DNA of 64,000 bases from Mycobacterium paraseoulense (GTDB taxonomy: Bacteria > Actinomycetota > Actinomycetes > Mycobacteriales > Mycobacteriaceae). Shown here in pieces: positions 1 to 8,777 of this stretch. A program made the position numbers and the translations under genes. Position 1 is the stretch's first letter. Each line of letters begins with the position of its first letter. The stretch covers positions 5,270,001 to 5,334,000 of the forward strand of contig NZ_AP022619.1 of NCBI RefSeq assembly GCF_010731655.1, given 5' to 3'. Below the pieces are notes generated by a model. It made no database searches. It worked only from the letters and a program-made list of their open reading frames with translations, and had not been told where the DNA came from.

Positions 1-1080
1 GTCGCCGGTGACCGCCAGGGTCAGGGCCGAGACGACGAACGAGGTGGGAACGAAACGGCGGGAGAAGTTCTCGCCGACGGTCTGGATGGGCGCCCGGTCG
101 TGTTGGGCCTCCTCGACCCGGCTGATGATGCGCCCGATCGCGGTCTGGTTCCCGACGGCCTGCGCGCGTACCACCAGCCGTCCGCGCACCACGACGGACC
201 CGGCGTGTACGTGCGCGCCGACCACCACGCTGACCGGCAGGTTCTCGCCGGTGATCGCGGACTGGTTGACGATCGCCTCGCCGTCGACCACCTCGCCGTC
301 CACCGGGATCGCGACGTGGTCGTGAATGACCACCTCGTCGCCGATCTGCACGCCGTCGATGGGCACCTGGACTTCCGTCCCGTCGGTCAGCCGGATCCAC
401 GCCGTGTCCTGGCTGCCGCGCAGCAGTTCGGAGATGGCGCGCCGGGTCCGGCGCAGCGTGAGGTCTTGCAGGTACTCGCCGATGTTGAGCAGCCAGAGCA
501 CGGTGAGCGCCACCACGTTCTCGCGCAGCACCAGGCTCGCCACGGTCGCGGCCGACACCAGGGCATCGGTGCCGGCCCGGCCGGAGCGCAATGAGCGCAG
601 CGCGCCGCGCAGGAACGGGTAGCCGGTGAAGACGGTGACGCCGGTGGCCAGCGCCCGGCCGTTCGGGCCGAGCAGCGGCGGCCGGGCGAACACGTAGCGG
701 CGCACGCCGAGCAGGGCCAGCGCCGCACCGCCGACGACCATCCGCAACACGTCGGTGTTGCGGATCTCCGACGAATGCGGCGCCCGCGCCGGGATCAGCT
801 CGGCGGCGACGTGCGCGGCCGACCCGATCGCCGCCAGCACCGCGGAGCGGTCGCAGCGCCGCGGCGAATACCAGACGACGACGGATCCGGTGCGCGGGTA
901 GGCGTGCACCACGCGCACGCCGTCGCACGTGGCGACGGCCTCCTCGACCGCCACCGCGCGCCGCGAGTTGCACCGGACCCATTCGACGGACACCCGCATG
1001 CGCCCCGCCGCGTCCGAAACGATCTGCAGCGCGGGGTCTTCCGTGGTGATGTCGGGGAGCGCGACCGTACCGGGGGACAT
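1..1080 (-). CDS. ctpC: P-type metal-efflux ATPase CtpC, N-terminal part (runs off the left edge)
   Basis: Only the first 360 codons are inside the window, read from an ATG at 1080. They begin MSPGTVALPD and hold an N-terminal soluble domain with conserved WVRCNS and HAYPRTGSVVVWY stretches, the first membrane helices, and the actuator domain with the TGEN loop (ITGENLPVS, equivalent to TGES). The phosphorylation motif DKTG lies beyond the edge. The sequence closely follows M. tuberculosis CtpC (Rv3270), a P1B-type ATPase first reported for manganese and later shown to expel zinc together with PacL1. The pacL1 homologue ends 10 bp upstream on the same strand, so the two are almost certainly one operon. 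Metal choice is inferred from the family. Confidence 0.93.
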   Translation of the reverse strand, partial: MSPGTVALPDITTEDPALQIVSDAAGRMRVSVEWVRCNSRRAVAVEEAVATCDGVRVVHAYPRTGSVVVWYSPRRCDRSAVLAAIGSAAHVAAELIPARAPHSSEIRNTDVLRMVVGGAALALLGVRRYVFARPPLLGPNGRALATGVTVFTGYPFLRGALRSLRSGRAGTDALVSAATVASLVLRENVVALTVLWLLNIGEYLQDLTLRRTRRAISELLRGSQDTAWIRLTDGTEVQVPIDGVQIGDEVVIHDHVAIPVDGEVVDGEAIVNQSAITGENLPVSVVVGAHVHAGSVVVRGRLVVRAQAVGNQTAIGRIISRVEEAQHDRAPIQTVGENFSRRFVPTSFVVSALTLAVTGD

Positions 1081-1090
1081 GCCCGCCCGA

Positions 1091-1372
1091 TCAGTGCTCG
1101 TGCTGGTGGGCGTCGGTGACCGACGGCGTCGGGGACTCCTCGCCGATGCGTTCGCGGGCCTCGGCCATGACGTCGGCGATCTTCAGGCGGGCCGACTCGG
1201 CGGCCTCCTCGGCCCTGCGTGTCCCCCGCAGCCCCAGTTCGGCGGCCGACACGGCGGTCTCGTGCAGCGGCGCCTTGGCCACGGCCTTGCGCACCACCTC
1301 GTAGGCCGTCACGCCGACGAGGCCGGTGACCACCGTCGATGCCGCCTTTGCCAAGAGCGCGTACCCCGCCAT
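1091..1372 (-). CDS. pacL1: PacL1-like small membrane metallochaperone (DUF1490)
   Basis: A 93-residue protein that starts MAGYALLAKAAS from an ATG preceded by a GGGAGG ribosome site. It has one hydrophobic N-terminal segment (about residues 3-27), a charged helical middle rich in Ala, Glu and Arg, and a C-terminal tail DAHQHEH. This matches M. tuberculosis Rv3269, whose Asp/His tail binds zinc and which forms membrane platforms with the efflux ATPase CtpC. The tail here keeps three His in the last six residues, so metal binding is likely. An in-frame upstream ATG at 1447 would add 25 residues but would run over the candidate operator at 1433-1450, so I prefer the shorter start. Confidence 0.9.
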   Translation of the reverse strand: MAGYALLAKAASTVVTGLVGVTAYEVVRKAVAKAPLHETAVSAAELGLRGTRRAEEAAESARLKIADVMAEARERIGEESPTPSVTDAHQHEH

Positions 1373-1432
1373 GTGCCCGGACCTCCCTGTCGTCGCGGCG
1401 TCAGTTGATGCTCGCTCGACGTTAACATCGAA

Positions 1433-1450
1433 ATATTGCGATATCAATAT
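1433..1450. promoter_or_regulatory. Palindromic operator candidate upstream of pacL1-ctpC
   Basis: A perfect 6-bp inverted repeat, ATATTG / CAATAT with a 6-bp spacer CGATAT, lies 61-78 bp upstream of the pacL1 start in an AT-rich island within otherwise GC-rich DNA. Size and position fit a metal-sensing dimeric repressor site (ArsR/SmtB- or Fur-like) controlling the efflux operon. The regulator is not in the window and the role is inference. Confidence 0.4.
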
Positions 1451-1472
1451 GAATCGGGGCGGGACGGCGGCC

Positions 1473-2186
1473 CTACAGCACCCGGGTGACCTTCTCGGTC
1501 TCGACCCGGCGCTGCAGCGCCGACGGGTCGGGATTGGCCACCTGCACCAGCGACCCGCCGACTGCCAGGATCGCGAGCAGGCCGTCCACCAACTCGTCGG
1601 GCCCGGACCACGCCGCGGTGGAAAGCACCCTGTCGGCGGCCGTCAATTCCCTTGCGGCGGCTGAACTTTGACAATCGGCCAGGACCTCGTCGACCGATCG
1701 GCCTTCGAGCGCCGGGCCGGGATGGCGTTCGGCGACGATCTGGTCGCCGTGCACCCGCACGGCCGTGGCGTAGTCGGTGACCCCGATCGGCAGGTCGGGG
1801 ACCGGGCGCCCGAACGGATCCAGCGACAGCACCGCGACCTCCCCGGCCACCGCCGAGTCCGCCTCGTCCAGCCGTTCGGCGGTGCACATGGCGATGTCCC
1901 CCGCGCCGGAGAGCACCGCCTCGGCGCCGATCCACCACACCCCGAACAGCACGGCCGCGGTCTGCCAGTGCGCCGGCAGCAGGATCGCGACCCGGCTGCC
2001 CGGCCCGGCGCCCAGTTCGTCGCGCAACAGGTTGCCGGTCTTGGCCGCCCAGTTGGCCAGCGTCACCGCGGACAACTCGATCCGCTCGCCGGACGCGTCG
2101 TCGTAGTAGGTGATGCGCGGGCCGACCGGGTCGGCCCGCAGCATCGGGTCGAGGATGGCGCCGGAGAGCGTGCTCAGTTGATGCAC
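1473..2186 (-). CDS. TIGR03089-type protein, homologue of Rv3268 (AMP-ligase-like fragment)
   Basis: About 237 residues, related to the N-terminal part of AMP-dependent acyl-CoA synthetases but without the adenylating core motifs or C-terminal domain. Recognisable stretches are RITYYDDASGERIELS near the start and GSRVAILLPAHWQTA. It resembles M. tuberculosis Rv3268. The first usable start is a GTG at 2186, so the gene overlaps the end of lcp1 by 13 bp and is probably translated by coupling to it. A CTG at 2177 is an alternative. Enzymatic activity is not expected. Constant linkage to lcp1 suggests a role tied to the cell envelope, but nothing in the sequence proves it. Confidence 0.8.
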   Translation of the reverse strand: MHQLSTLSGAILDPMLRADPVGPRITYYDDASGERIELSAVTLANWAAKTGNLLRDELGAGPGSRVAILLPAHWQTAAVLFGVWWIGAEAVLSGAGDIAMCTAERLDEADSAVAGEVAVLSLDPFGRPVPDLPIGVTDYATAVRVHGDQIVAERHPGPALEGRSVDEVLADCQSSAAARELTAADRVLSTAAWSGPDELVDGLLAILAVGGSLVQVANPDPSALQRRVETEKVTRVL

Positions 2187-3646
2187 TCGGGCTTGTCGGA
2201 ACCGGCGGTCAGGATCGGCGAGGGCGCCGGGACGTTGGGGTCGGCCGCCACCGAACCGACGTTGGACACCTTGGCGGGCATCACCGTCCCGGTGCCGGAG
2301 AGCCCCGAGCCGGGGCCGCTGTAGTCGTTGCCCAGCACCACCCGGACCGAGCCCGCCGCGACGGAGGGATCGGCGACCACCGGCAGCCCGCCCAGCTCCT
2401 TGGCCACCTCCTGGGCGCCGAGGTCGTCGGTCTTGGCGGCCCGCACCTGGCTGCCCTTGACGTGGCCGCCGTCGTTGTTGCCCACCGTGCCGGCGCCGAA
2501 TCCCTTGGCGGTCAGCACCTGCGAGACCGCCGACGCCAGGCCGTTGATGTCGGTGTCGTTGACCACGCTGGCGGTCGTCTTCGCCGGGGTGTAGGCGATC
2601 TCCTCGGTCTTGCCCTGCTCCTGGTCGTGCAGCAGCCCGCTGACCCAGTCCTGCACCTGACGCGGGTCCACCCGCACCACGCTCTGCATGCCGTCGTCGC
2701 TCCAGCCGGCCCCGTCCAGCACCGGAATGGTGGCGAACGCGACGTTGCCGCCGGCCAGCTTCTGCATCTGCTGGACGAAATCCATGACGTCCCAACCCTG
2801 GGAGATCACCACCGAGCGCTGCACGGCGGACTCCAGCCTCTTGACCGTGGTGGGGCTGGACAGCGTCTTGCCGGAGATGACCCGGTGGGCCAGCGAGGCC
2901 ATCACCACCTGCTGGCGCACCACCCGGTCCAGGTCGCCGCGCGGCAACTCGTGGCGTTGGCGGACGAAGCTGAGCGCCTCCGGCCCGTCGAGCCGCTGCG
3001 GGCCCGCAGGGAAGTCGGCGCCCGAAAGCGGTTCGAACACCGGCTCTTTGAGGCAGACATCCACGCCGCCGAGCGCGTCGGTGATCAAGGAGAAGCCGAG
3101 CAGGCCGATCTCGGCATAGTGGTCGACGGTGACGCCGGTGAGGTCGGCGACGGTCTTGATCAGCGCCTCGCGCCCGGCCTCGGTGCCCTGCGCCGCGGCG
3201 TCCTCGGCCGAGTCGCCGGCCTTTACCAGGCTGGCGCGCTTGGCCTCGCGGGTCTGGCCGTAGACGCCGTTGATCTTCGTCTTGCCCAGCCCGGGGGCCG
3301 CGACGTAGGAGTCGCGGGGGATCGAGATGGCGGTCGCCGACTTCCCGTTGTTGGGGATCCGGATCAGGATGATCGTGTCGGTGTTGGTGGCTTCCTCGTC
3401 GCCGGCCCGCAAGGTGGCCAGCTCCTCTTGCGACAGGGGGTTGCCGTGGGCGTCGGTGCGGCTGTCGAGCCCGACCAGCAGGATGTCGATCGCGCCGTCG
3501 TCGCCGCCCTTGCCGAGCGAGGGTGCGGACATGTGAAAGATGCCGTCCTCGAAGGACCGGACGTTGCTCCACGCCAGGCCGGTGCCGAGGACGACGACGA
3601 GCGTGAGCGCAGTGGCAATCACACGAATCACACGTTGCACAGGCAT
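2174..3646 (-). CDS. lcp1: LytR-CpsA-Psr ligase Lcp1 (joins arabinogalactan to peptidoglycan)
   Basis: A 490-residue protein with one N-terminal membrane anchor (about residues 6-26), an extracytoplasmic LCP domain (about 65-330) containing ILLVGLDSR, NTDTIILIRI and SIPRDSYV, and a C-terminal LytR_C domain (about 390-480, VVNDTDINGLASAVS). Conserved Asp and Arg residues of the LCP pyrophosphate-binding pocket are present in these motifs. The protein corresponds to M. tuberculosis Rv3267 (Lcp1), which transfers arabinogalactan from its lipid carrier to peptidoglycan. It is divergent from rmlD-wbbL, which make the linker it attaches, so the neighbourhood supports the assignment. Confidence 0.9.
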   Translation of the reverse strand: MPVQRVIRVIATALTLVVVLGTGLAWSNVRSFEDGIFHMSAPSLGKGGDDGAIDILLVGLDSRTDAHGNPLSQEELATLRAGDEEATNTDTIILIRIPNNGKSATAISIPRDSYVAAPGLGKTKINGVYGQTREAKRASLVKAGDSAEDAAAQGTEAGREALIKTVADLTGVTVDHYAEIGLLGFSLITDALGGVDVCLKEPVFEPLSGADFPAGPQRLDGPEALSFVRQRHELPRGDLDRVVRQQVVMASLAHRVISGKTLSSPTTVKRLESAVQRSVVISQGWDVMDFVQQMQKLAGGNVAFATIPVLDGAGWSDDGMQSVVRVDPRQVQDWVSGLLHDQEQGKTEEIAYTPAKTTASVVNDTDINGLASAVSQVLTAKGFGAGTVGNNDGGHVKGSQVRAAKTDDLGAQEVAKELGGLPVVADPSVAAGSVRVVLGNDYSGPGSGLSGTGTVMPAKVSNVGSVAADPNVPAPSPILTAGSDKPECIN

Positions 3647-3745
3647 CCCACTAGGTTACTTGCGACACAGACGCTTCGTGGGTAGCGAGGCCCCGCGCGC
3701 CCCGGGCGTTCGCCCCCGCTTTCCTGGGCATGCCAGACTCGAACG

Positions 3746-4651
3746 ATGTCGAGCAGGATCGTGATCGCCGGTGCCGGGGGGCAGCTCGGCGGCTTTTTGC
3801 GCTCGTTGGCGGCCGCCGAGGGCCGCGACGTGCTGGCGCTGACGTCGTCGCAGTGGGACATCACCGATCCGGCCGCCGCCGGGCGGATCGTCCAGCGCGG
3901 CGACGTGGTGATCAACTGCGCGGCCTACACCGACGTCGACGGCGCCGAGAGCGACGAGGCCGGCGCCTACGCCGTCAACGCCGCCGGCCCCGAGAACATC
4001 GCCAAGGCCTGCGCGCGCGCCGGCGCGCGGTTCATCCACGTCTCCACCGACTACGTGTTCAACGGAGACTTCGGCGGGGCGGACCCGCGTCCGTACGAAC
4101 CCGACGACCAAACCGCCCCGGTGGGCGTGTACGGGCGCAGCAAGCTCGCCGGGGAGCAGGCCGTGCTGGCGGCGCTGCCGGATGCCGTCATCGTCCGGAC
4201 CGCCTGGGTCTACACCGGCGGCGACGGCAAGGACTTCGTCGCCGTCATGCGCCGGCTGGCCGCGGGGGACGGACCGGTGCGGGTGGTCCACGACCAGGTC
4301 GGCTCCCCGACCTACGTGGGCGACCTGGCGGCGGCCCTGCTGCAAATCGTCGACGACCGCGTGCCCGGGCCCATCCTGCACGCCGCCAACGAGGGCGCGG
4401 TTTCCCGCTTCGAGCAGACCCGGGCGATCTTCGAGGAGTGCGGCGCCGACCCGGCCCGGGTACATCCGGTCAGCACCGCGGAATTTCCCCGCCCCGCGCC
4501 GCGCCCCAGCTACTCCGCGCTGTCGGGGCGCCGGTCCGCCGCGGCCGGGCTGCGGCCGTTAAGGCCCTGGCGCGCTGCGCTTGTCGCGGCGCTGGCCGCC
4601 ACCGATACCACCGTCGCCGCTGATCGACCGTTACCCTCTACGCGTGACTGA
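3746..4651 (+). CDS. rmlD: dTDP-4-dehydrorhamnose reductase
   Basis: A 301-residue reductase of the extended SDR family that makes dTDP-L-rhamnose, the sugar donor for the arabinogalactan linker. The NAD(P)-binding loop GAGGQLGGF is at residues 8-16. VINCAAYTDVDGAE, HVSTDYVFNGDF and the catalytic YGRSK (YxxxK) follow in order, and SPTYVGDLA is typical of RmlD. It matches M. tuberculosis Rv3266c over its full length. Its stop overlaps the wbbL start by 8 bp, so the two are translationally coupled, and manB follows in the same operon. Confidence 0.95.
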   Translation: MSSRIVIAGAGGQLGGFLRSLAAAEGRDVLALTSSQWDITDPAAAGRIVQRGDVVINCAAYTDVDGAESDEAGAYAVNAAGPENIAKACARAGARFIHVSTDYVFNGDFGGADPRPYEPDDQTAPVGVYGRSKLAGEQAVLAALPDAVIVRTAWVYTGGDGKDFVAVMRRLAAGDGPVRVVHDQVGSPTYVGDLAAALLQIVDDRVPGPILHAANEGAVSRFEQTRAIFEECGADPARVHPVSTAEFPRPAPRPSYSALSGRRSAAAGLRPLRPWRAALVAALAATDTTVAADRPLPSTRD

Positions 4652-5552
4652 CGTCCTGCCGGTCGTGACGGTGACCTACTCACCGGGCCCGCACCTCGAG
4701 CGCTTCCTGGCCTCGTTGTCGCTGGCCACCGAGCGGCCCGTGTGCGTGGTGATGGCCGACAACGGCTCCACCGACGGCACCCCGCAGGCCGCCCTCGAGC
4801 GCTACCCGAACGCGCGGCTGTTCCACACCGGGGCCAACCTCGGGTACGGCACCGCGATCAACCGCGCGGTCGCGCAGCTCGCCGAGACACCGGAGGTCGA
4901 CGACGACTGGGTGATCGTGGCCAACCCGGACGTGCAGTGGGGCCCGGGCAGCATCGACGCCCTGCTCGACGCCGCCACTCGCTGGCCGCGGGCCGGGGCG
5001 CTGGGCCCGCTCATCCGCGATCCGGACGGCTCGGTCTACCCGTCGGCGCGCCACCTGCCCAGCCTGGTCCGCGGCAGCATGCACGCGGTCGTCGGGCCGC
5101 TCTGGAAGCGCAACCCGTGGACAGCGGCGTACCGGCAGGAGCGGCTGGAGCCCACGGAGCGCCCGGTCGGCTGGCTGTCGGGGTCGTGCCTGCTGGTCCG
5201 CCGGTCCGCCTTCGCCCAGGTCGGCGGGTTCGACGAGCGCTACTTCATGTACATGGAAGACGTCGACCTCGGGGACCGGCTCGGCCGGGCCGGCTGGCTG
5301 AGCGTCTACGTGCCGTCGGCCGAGGTGCTGCACCACAAGGGCCACTCCACCGGGGACGACCCGGCGAGCCACCTGGCAGCGCATCACAAGAGCACCTATA
5401 TGTTCCTGGCCGACCGGCATTCGGGTTGGTGGCGCGCGCCGCTGCGCTGGGTGCTGTGGGCCGCGCTGGCGGTACGGTCCCGGCTGATGGTGCGCGGCGC
5501 GCTGCGCGGGCGGAGACGGAAACTGGCGGAAGGGCGGCGCTCACATGGCTAA
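4644..5552 (+). CDS. wbbL: Rhamnosyltransferase WbbL (decaprenyl-P-P-GlcNAc L-rhamnosyltransferase)
   Basis: A GT2-family transferase of 302 residues that adds rhamnose from dTDP-Rha to decaprenyl-PP-GlcNAc, forming the disaccharide linker between peptidoglycan and galactan. Visible motifs are VTYSPGPHLERF, ADNGSTDGTPQ, VANPDVQW (the DxD-like site), GWLSGSCLLVRR and FDERYFMYMEDVDL. I chose the GTG at 4644 because it overlaps the rmlD stop and gives the length of M. tuberculosis WbbL1 (Rv3265c, 301 residues). An upstream ATG at 4581 would add residues that resemble nothing in the family. Confidence 0.94.
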   Translation: MTDVLPVVTVTYSPGPHLERFLASLSLATERPVCVVMADNGSTDGTPQAALERYPNARLFHTGANLGYGTAINRAVAQLAETPEVDDDWVIVANPDVQWGPGSIDALLDAATRWPRAGALGPLIRDPDGSVYPSARHLPSLVRGSMHAVVGPLWKRNPWTAAYRQERLEPTERPVGWLSGSCLLVRRSAFAQVGGFDERYFMYMEDVDLGDRLGRAGWLSVYVPSAEVLHHKGHSTGDDPASHLAAHHKSTYMFLADRHSGWWRAPLRWVLWAALAVRSRLMVRGALRGRRRKLAEGRRSHG

Positions 5553-6624
5553 CCCGCAAGTCGATGCCGTGATCTTGGTGGGCGGCAAGGGGACCCGGCT
5601 GCGGCCGTTGACGCTGTCGGCGCCCAAGCCGATGCTGCCCACCGCCGGGCTGCCGTTCCTGACCCACCTGCTGTCGAGGATCGCCGCCGCGGGCATCGAG
5701 CACGTCATTCTGAGCACCTCGTATCAGGCCGCGGTGTTCGAGGCGGAGTTCGGCGACGGGTCCAAGCTGGGCCTGCAGATCGAATACGTCACCGAGGAGC
5801 GGCCGCTGGGGACCGGCGGCGGCATCGCCAACGTCGCCGGCCACCTGCGCCACGACACCGTGATGGTGTTCAACGGCGACGTCCTCTCGGGTGCCGACCT
5901 GGGCCAGATGCTCGACTTTCACCACGGCAGCCGGGCCGACGTCACCCTGCACCTGGTCCGGGTCGGCGACCCGCGGGCCTTCGGCTGCGTGACCACCGAC
6001 GAAAACGGCCGCGTCACCGCCTTTTTGGAGAAGACGCAGGATCCACCCACCGATCAGATCAACGCCGGCACCTATGTGTTCGCGCGCGACATCATCGACC
6101 GCATCCCGCGGGGCCGCGAGGTGTCGGTCGAACGCGAGGTGTTCCCCGCGTTGCTCTCCGATCCGGACGTCAAGGTGTGCGGCTATGTCGACGCCACCTA
6201 CTGGCGGGACATGGGCACGCCGGAAGACTTCGTGCGCGGTTCGGCGGACCTGGTGCGCGGCATCGCGCCGTCGCCGGCGCTGCAGGGGCACCGCGGCGAG
6301 CAGCTGGTGCACGACGGCGCGGCGGTGTCGCCGGGCGCGGTGCTGGTCGGCGGGACCGTCGTCGGGCGGGGCGCCGAGATCGGCCCCGGCGTCCGGCTGG
6401 ACGGCGCCGTGATCTTCGACGGCGTCAAGGTGGAGGCGGGCAGCGTGATCGAGCGCTCCATCATCGGCTTCGGCGCGCGCATCGGCCCGCGGGCGCTGAT
6501 CCGCGACGGCGTGATCGGCGATGGCGCCGACATCGGCGCGCGCTGCGAGCTGCTGCGCGGCGCCCGCGTCTGGCCCGGTGTTTCGATTCCCGACGGCGGG
6601 ATCCGCTACTCCTCCGACGTCTAG
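5545..6624 (+). CDS. manB: Mannose-1-phosphate guanylyltransferase (ManB, formerly RmlA2)
   Basis: A 359-residue sugar nucleotidyltransferase. The N-terminal domain carries the signature GGKGTRLRPLT followed by PKPMLP (about residues 10-30), the metal-binding FNGDV, and EKTQDPPTDQINAGTYVF. The C-terminal third is a left-handed beta-helix built of hexapeptide-like repeats (GAVLVGGTVVGRGAEIG and onward). It matches M. tuberculosis Rv3264c, which makes GDP-mannose for lipoarabinomannan, PIMs and glycoproteins. It overlaps wbbL by 8 bp, so it is the third gene of the rmlD operon. The substrate is assigned by family, since related enzymes use glucose-1-phosphate. Confidence 0.92.
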   Translation: MANPQVDAVILVGGKGTRLRPLTLSAPKPMLPTAGLPFLTHLLSRIAAAGIEHVILSTSYQAAVFEAEFGDGSKLGLQIEYVTEERPLGTGGGIANVAGHLRHDTVMVFNGDVLSGADLGQMLDFHHGSRADVTLHLVRVGDPRAFGCVTTDENGRVTAFLEKTQDPPTDQINAGTYVFARDIIDRIPRGREVSVEREVFPALLSDPDVKVCGYVDATYWRDMGTPEDFVRGSADLVRGIAPSPALQGHRGEQLVHDGAAVSPGAVLVGGTVVGRGAEIGPGVRLDGAVIFDGVKVEAGSVIERSIIGFGARIGPRALIRDGVIGDGADIGARCELLRGARVWPGVSIPDGGIRYSSDV

Positions 6625-6640
6625 CCCCCCTCGTTCGCGG

Positions 6641-7177
6641 CTACGGGTGGCGGGCCCGCCCCACCAGGTACGCCAGCGCGTGGTCGGCGCCGACCGGCAA
6701 CGCGTCGGCAGGCCACCACCGCAGGTCCTCCGACTCGTCGCTGATCGCGATCCGCGCGCCGGGCGGCGCGTGCGCGACGAACTGCAGGTCGAGGTGGCGG
6801 GTGGGCACGCCCAGCGAGCAGGTGACCGGGTGGACGTGGATGGCGGCCAGCCCGGGCGCGATGCGCAGGCCGTCGACGCCGGACTCCTCGGTGGCCTCGC
6901 GCAGCGCGGCGGCGACGATGTCGCCGTCGCCCTCGTCGCAGTGGCCGCCCAGTTGCACCCACCGGCCCACGCGGGGGTGCAGGGTGAGCAGCACCCGCTC
7001 GCCGGTGTGGTCGAGCACCAGCGCCGAGGCGGTGACATGGCCCGGCACGCACTCGCGCCGGCAGGCGTCGGGGCGGGCGAGCACGAAGGCCAGCACCGCG
7101 TGCCGCAACGCGTCCTGCGCCGCGTCGGGGGCTTGCCAGTCGGACAGCAGCGCGATCACCGACTCCCGGACGCTCAT
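6641..7177 (-). CDS. NUDIX hydrolase, unknown substrate
   Basis: A 178-residue protein with a NUDIX box near the middle (GGHCDEGDGD followed by ALREATEESGV), preceded by SALVLDHTGERVLLTLHP and followed by HLDLQFVAHAP, the order seen in MutT-like pyrophosphohydrolases. The REATEESG core is intact; the first half of the box has Asp where Glu is usual. The start ATG overlaps the mamA stop (ATGA), so it is co-translated with the DNA methyltransferase at the end of the fbiA-fbiB-mamA operon. I do not recall this gene at the same place in M. tuberculosis. The substrate cannot be read from sequence. Confidence 0.87.
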   Translation of the reverse strand: MSVRESVIALLSDWQAPDAAQDALRHAVLAFVLARPDACRRECVPGHVTASALVLDHTGERVLLTLHPRVGRWVQLGGHCDEGDGDIVAAALREATEESGVDGLRIAPGLAAIHVHPVTCSLGVPTRHLDLQFVAHAPPGARIAISDESEDLRWWPADALPVGADHALAYLVGRARHP

Positions 7178-8748
7178 CGAGAACCCCGCCGTGTCCGGCG
7201 ATCCCGCAGACAGACCCGGGCCGCGCGGCACTGCCCCACCGCCTCGGGTCGCAGCCCCAACCCGTCGGTCAGGACGTGGCGGTCGACGAGGTCGAGCGCC
7301 TTCTCGGTCTCGCCGGCCTTCAACAGCAGGTCGACGTCGCGGGCCAGCTCGGGGCCGGCGAGCGCCGGCGGGGGAATGGGCAGCTGCTCGGCCTCGCGGG
7401 GTTCCAGCTCCAAGATGCCCCCGCCGTAACTGCGGCCGAGGATCTCGGCGAAGGCGAACGTGACGCTGTTGTGGAACACCGCGGCCAGCGCGGCCGGGTC
7501 CACACCGGCGGCGAGCCGGACCCGGTGCACGGTGTCGGTGCTCGTCGCCGCGGCGGCGTTGACGGTCAGCCGCGGCGCCAGGTGGATCTGGCGCAGCAGG
7601 AACAGGTCGGGGATCCACAGCGACGGCGTGCTCCACCACGGTTTGCGGATCGAGCACTTGTAGCCCCGGTCCACCCCGGCGGACTCACCGGCCTGGATGT
7701 GTGTGATCAAGGCGGGGTCGGCCGGGGCGCGCGGCGCGTCGAGCAGCCAGGTCCGATGCCCGGCGGCCACATCGCTTGCCCGGCAGTCGGTGTCGTATAC
7801 CAACCCGGACAGCTGGGCGCTGCGTGAGACGAGCGGGACGCAGTGCGGCAGCAGCCCGAGTTCGCGGGCCTGCGCGTCGGTGAAGGTGAAGAAGCTGTTG
7901 CGGCCCGTCACGATGCCCACATCCACCGCGGCGACCGACCCGAGCCGGGTCAGGGCCGTAGACCCCTTGAGCGTGCGCAGCAGCCGGATCGCGCCCGGAT
8001 CCAGGAAGTACTTGGTCCACTTCTCGTTCTCGTGTAGGAGCGCGGGCGCCGATTCGACGTCGAGGTCCGCTGCCGCGAGCGAATCGGCGTCGGCGAGGTG
8101 GACCGTGCGGATGCGGGCGGGTCCGGCGCCCGCGACCCCGCAGAACAACACGACCTCCTGCAGGATGCCGTCGAACACCAAGCGCTGGAACGTCACCAGC
8201 GTGATGTCGCTGAATCGGCTCAGCAGGAACTCGCGCAGCTGCGCGGCGTAGCTGACCTGGAGCAGCTCGGCGGGAAGCACCAGGCCCACCCGGCCGCCGT
8301 AGCGCACCAGGATCGAGCTCGCCACCACGAAGGGGACCCAGGCGTTGGTCAGGCGGCTGGGCCGCAATCCCGCGCGCCTCATCAGTTCCAGCGCGGGCTC
8401 GCGTTGCTCGGCCGCCCAGTTGCCGAACCGGATGTAGGGCGGGTTCCCGGCGACCCCGTCCCACCCGCCGGGTTCGGCGGTGGCGAGCCAGGTGAACAGG
8501 TTGGCGGCGTCGACGGGGGCGAATTCCCTTGACTTGGCCGCCTCCTCGGCGACCAGCTCGACGCCGTGGACTCCTCCGCCGAGGCCGGCCAGCTCGCGCA
8601 GGATGGCGCCGTCGCCGCAGGCCGGTTCCAGGATGCGCGGCCCGGCTTCCCGCACCCAGCCGGCCAGGAAGCGCGCCACCGGCGCGGGCGTGTAGTAGCC
8701 GCCGCGGGCCTTCTCGGCGGACGCGGGCGCCTTACCGGCGAATCCCAT
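7174..8748 (-). CDS. mamA: Adenine-N6 DNA methyltransferase MamA
   Basis: A 524-residue Class I SAM-dependent DNA methylase. GGYYTPAPVARF and EPACGDGAIL (motif I, SAM binding) lie near the N terminus, and the catalytic NPPYIRFGNW (motif IV) follows. The C-terminal half contains putative target recognition and ends CRAARVCLRDRR. It corresponds to M. tuberculosis Rv3263 (MamA), which methylates adenine in CTGGAG and affects promoters whose -10 box overlaps the site. No partner restriction gene is visible, so it behaves as a solitary methylase. The start ATG at 8748 is 29 bp after fbiB; a GTG 24 bp further upstream is possible. Specificity here is inferred from orthology. Confidence 0.9.
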   Translation of the reverse strand: MGFAGKAPASAEKARGGYYTPAPVARFLAGWVREAGPRILEPACGDGAILRELAGLGGGVHGVELVAEEAAKSREFAPVDAANLFTWLATAEPGGWDGVAGNPPYIRFGNWAAEQREPALELMRRAGLRPSRLTNAWVPFVVASSILVRYGGRVGLVLPAELLQVSYAAQLREFLLSRFSDITLVTFQRLVFDGILQEVVLFCGVAGAGPARIRTVHLADADSLAAADLDVESAPALLHENEKWTKYFLDPGAIRLLRTLKGSTALTRLGSVAAVDVGIVTGRNSFFTFTDAQARELGLLPHCVPLVSRSAQLSGLVYDTDCRASDVAAGHRTWLLDAPRAPADPALITHIQAGESAGVDRGYKCSIRKPWWSTPSLWIPDLFLLRQIHLAPRLTVNAAAATSTDTVHRVRLAAGVDPAALAAVFHNSVTFAFAEILGRSYGGGILELEPREAEQLPIPPPALAGPELARDVDLLLKAGETEKALDLVDRHVLTDGLGLRPEAVGQCRAARVCLRDRRTRRGSR

Positions 8749-8777
8749 GGGCCTGAGTATCTCCGAACGGACGCGGC

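Noticed and set aside
1473..3572. A 699-codon minus-strand protein covering lcp1 and the Rv3268-like gene
   Set aside because: Only the last 237 codons are real. The earlier part is lcp1 read in the wrong frame.
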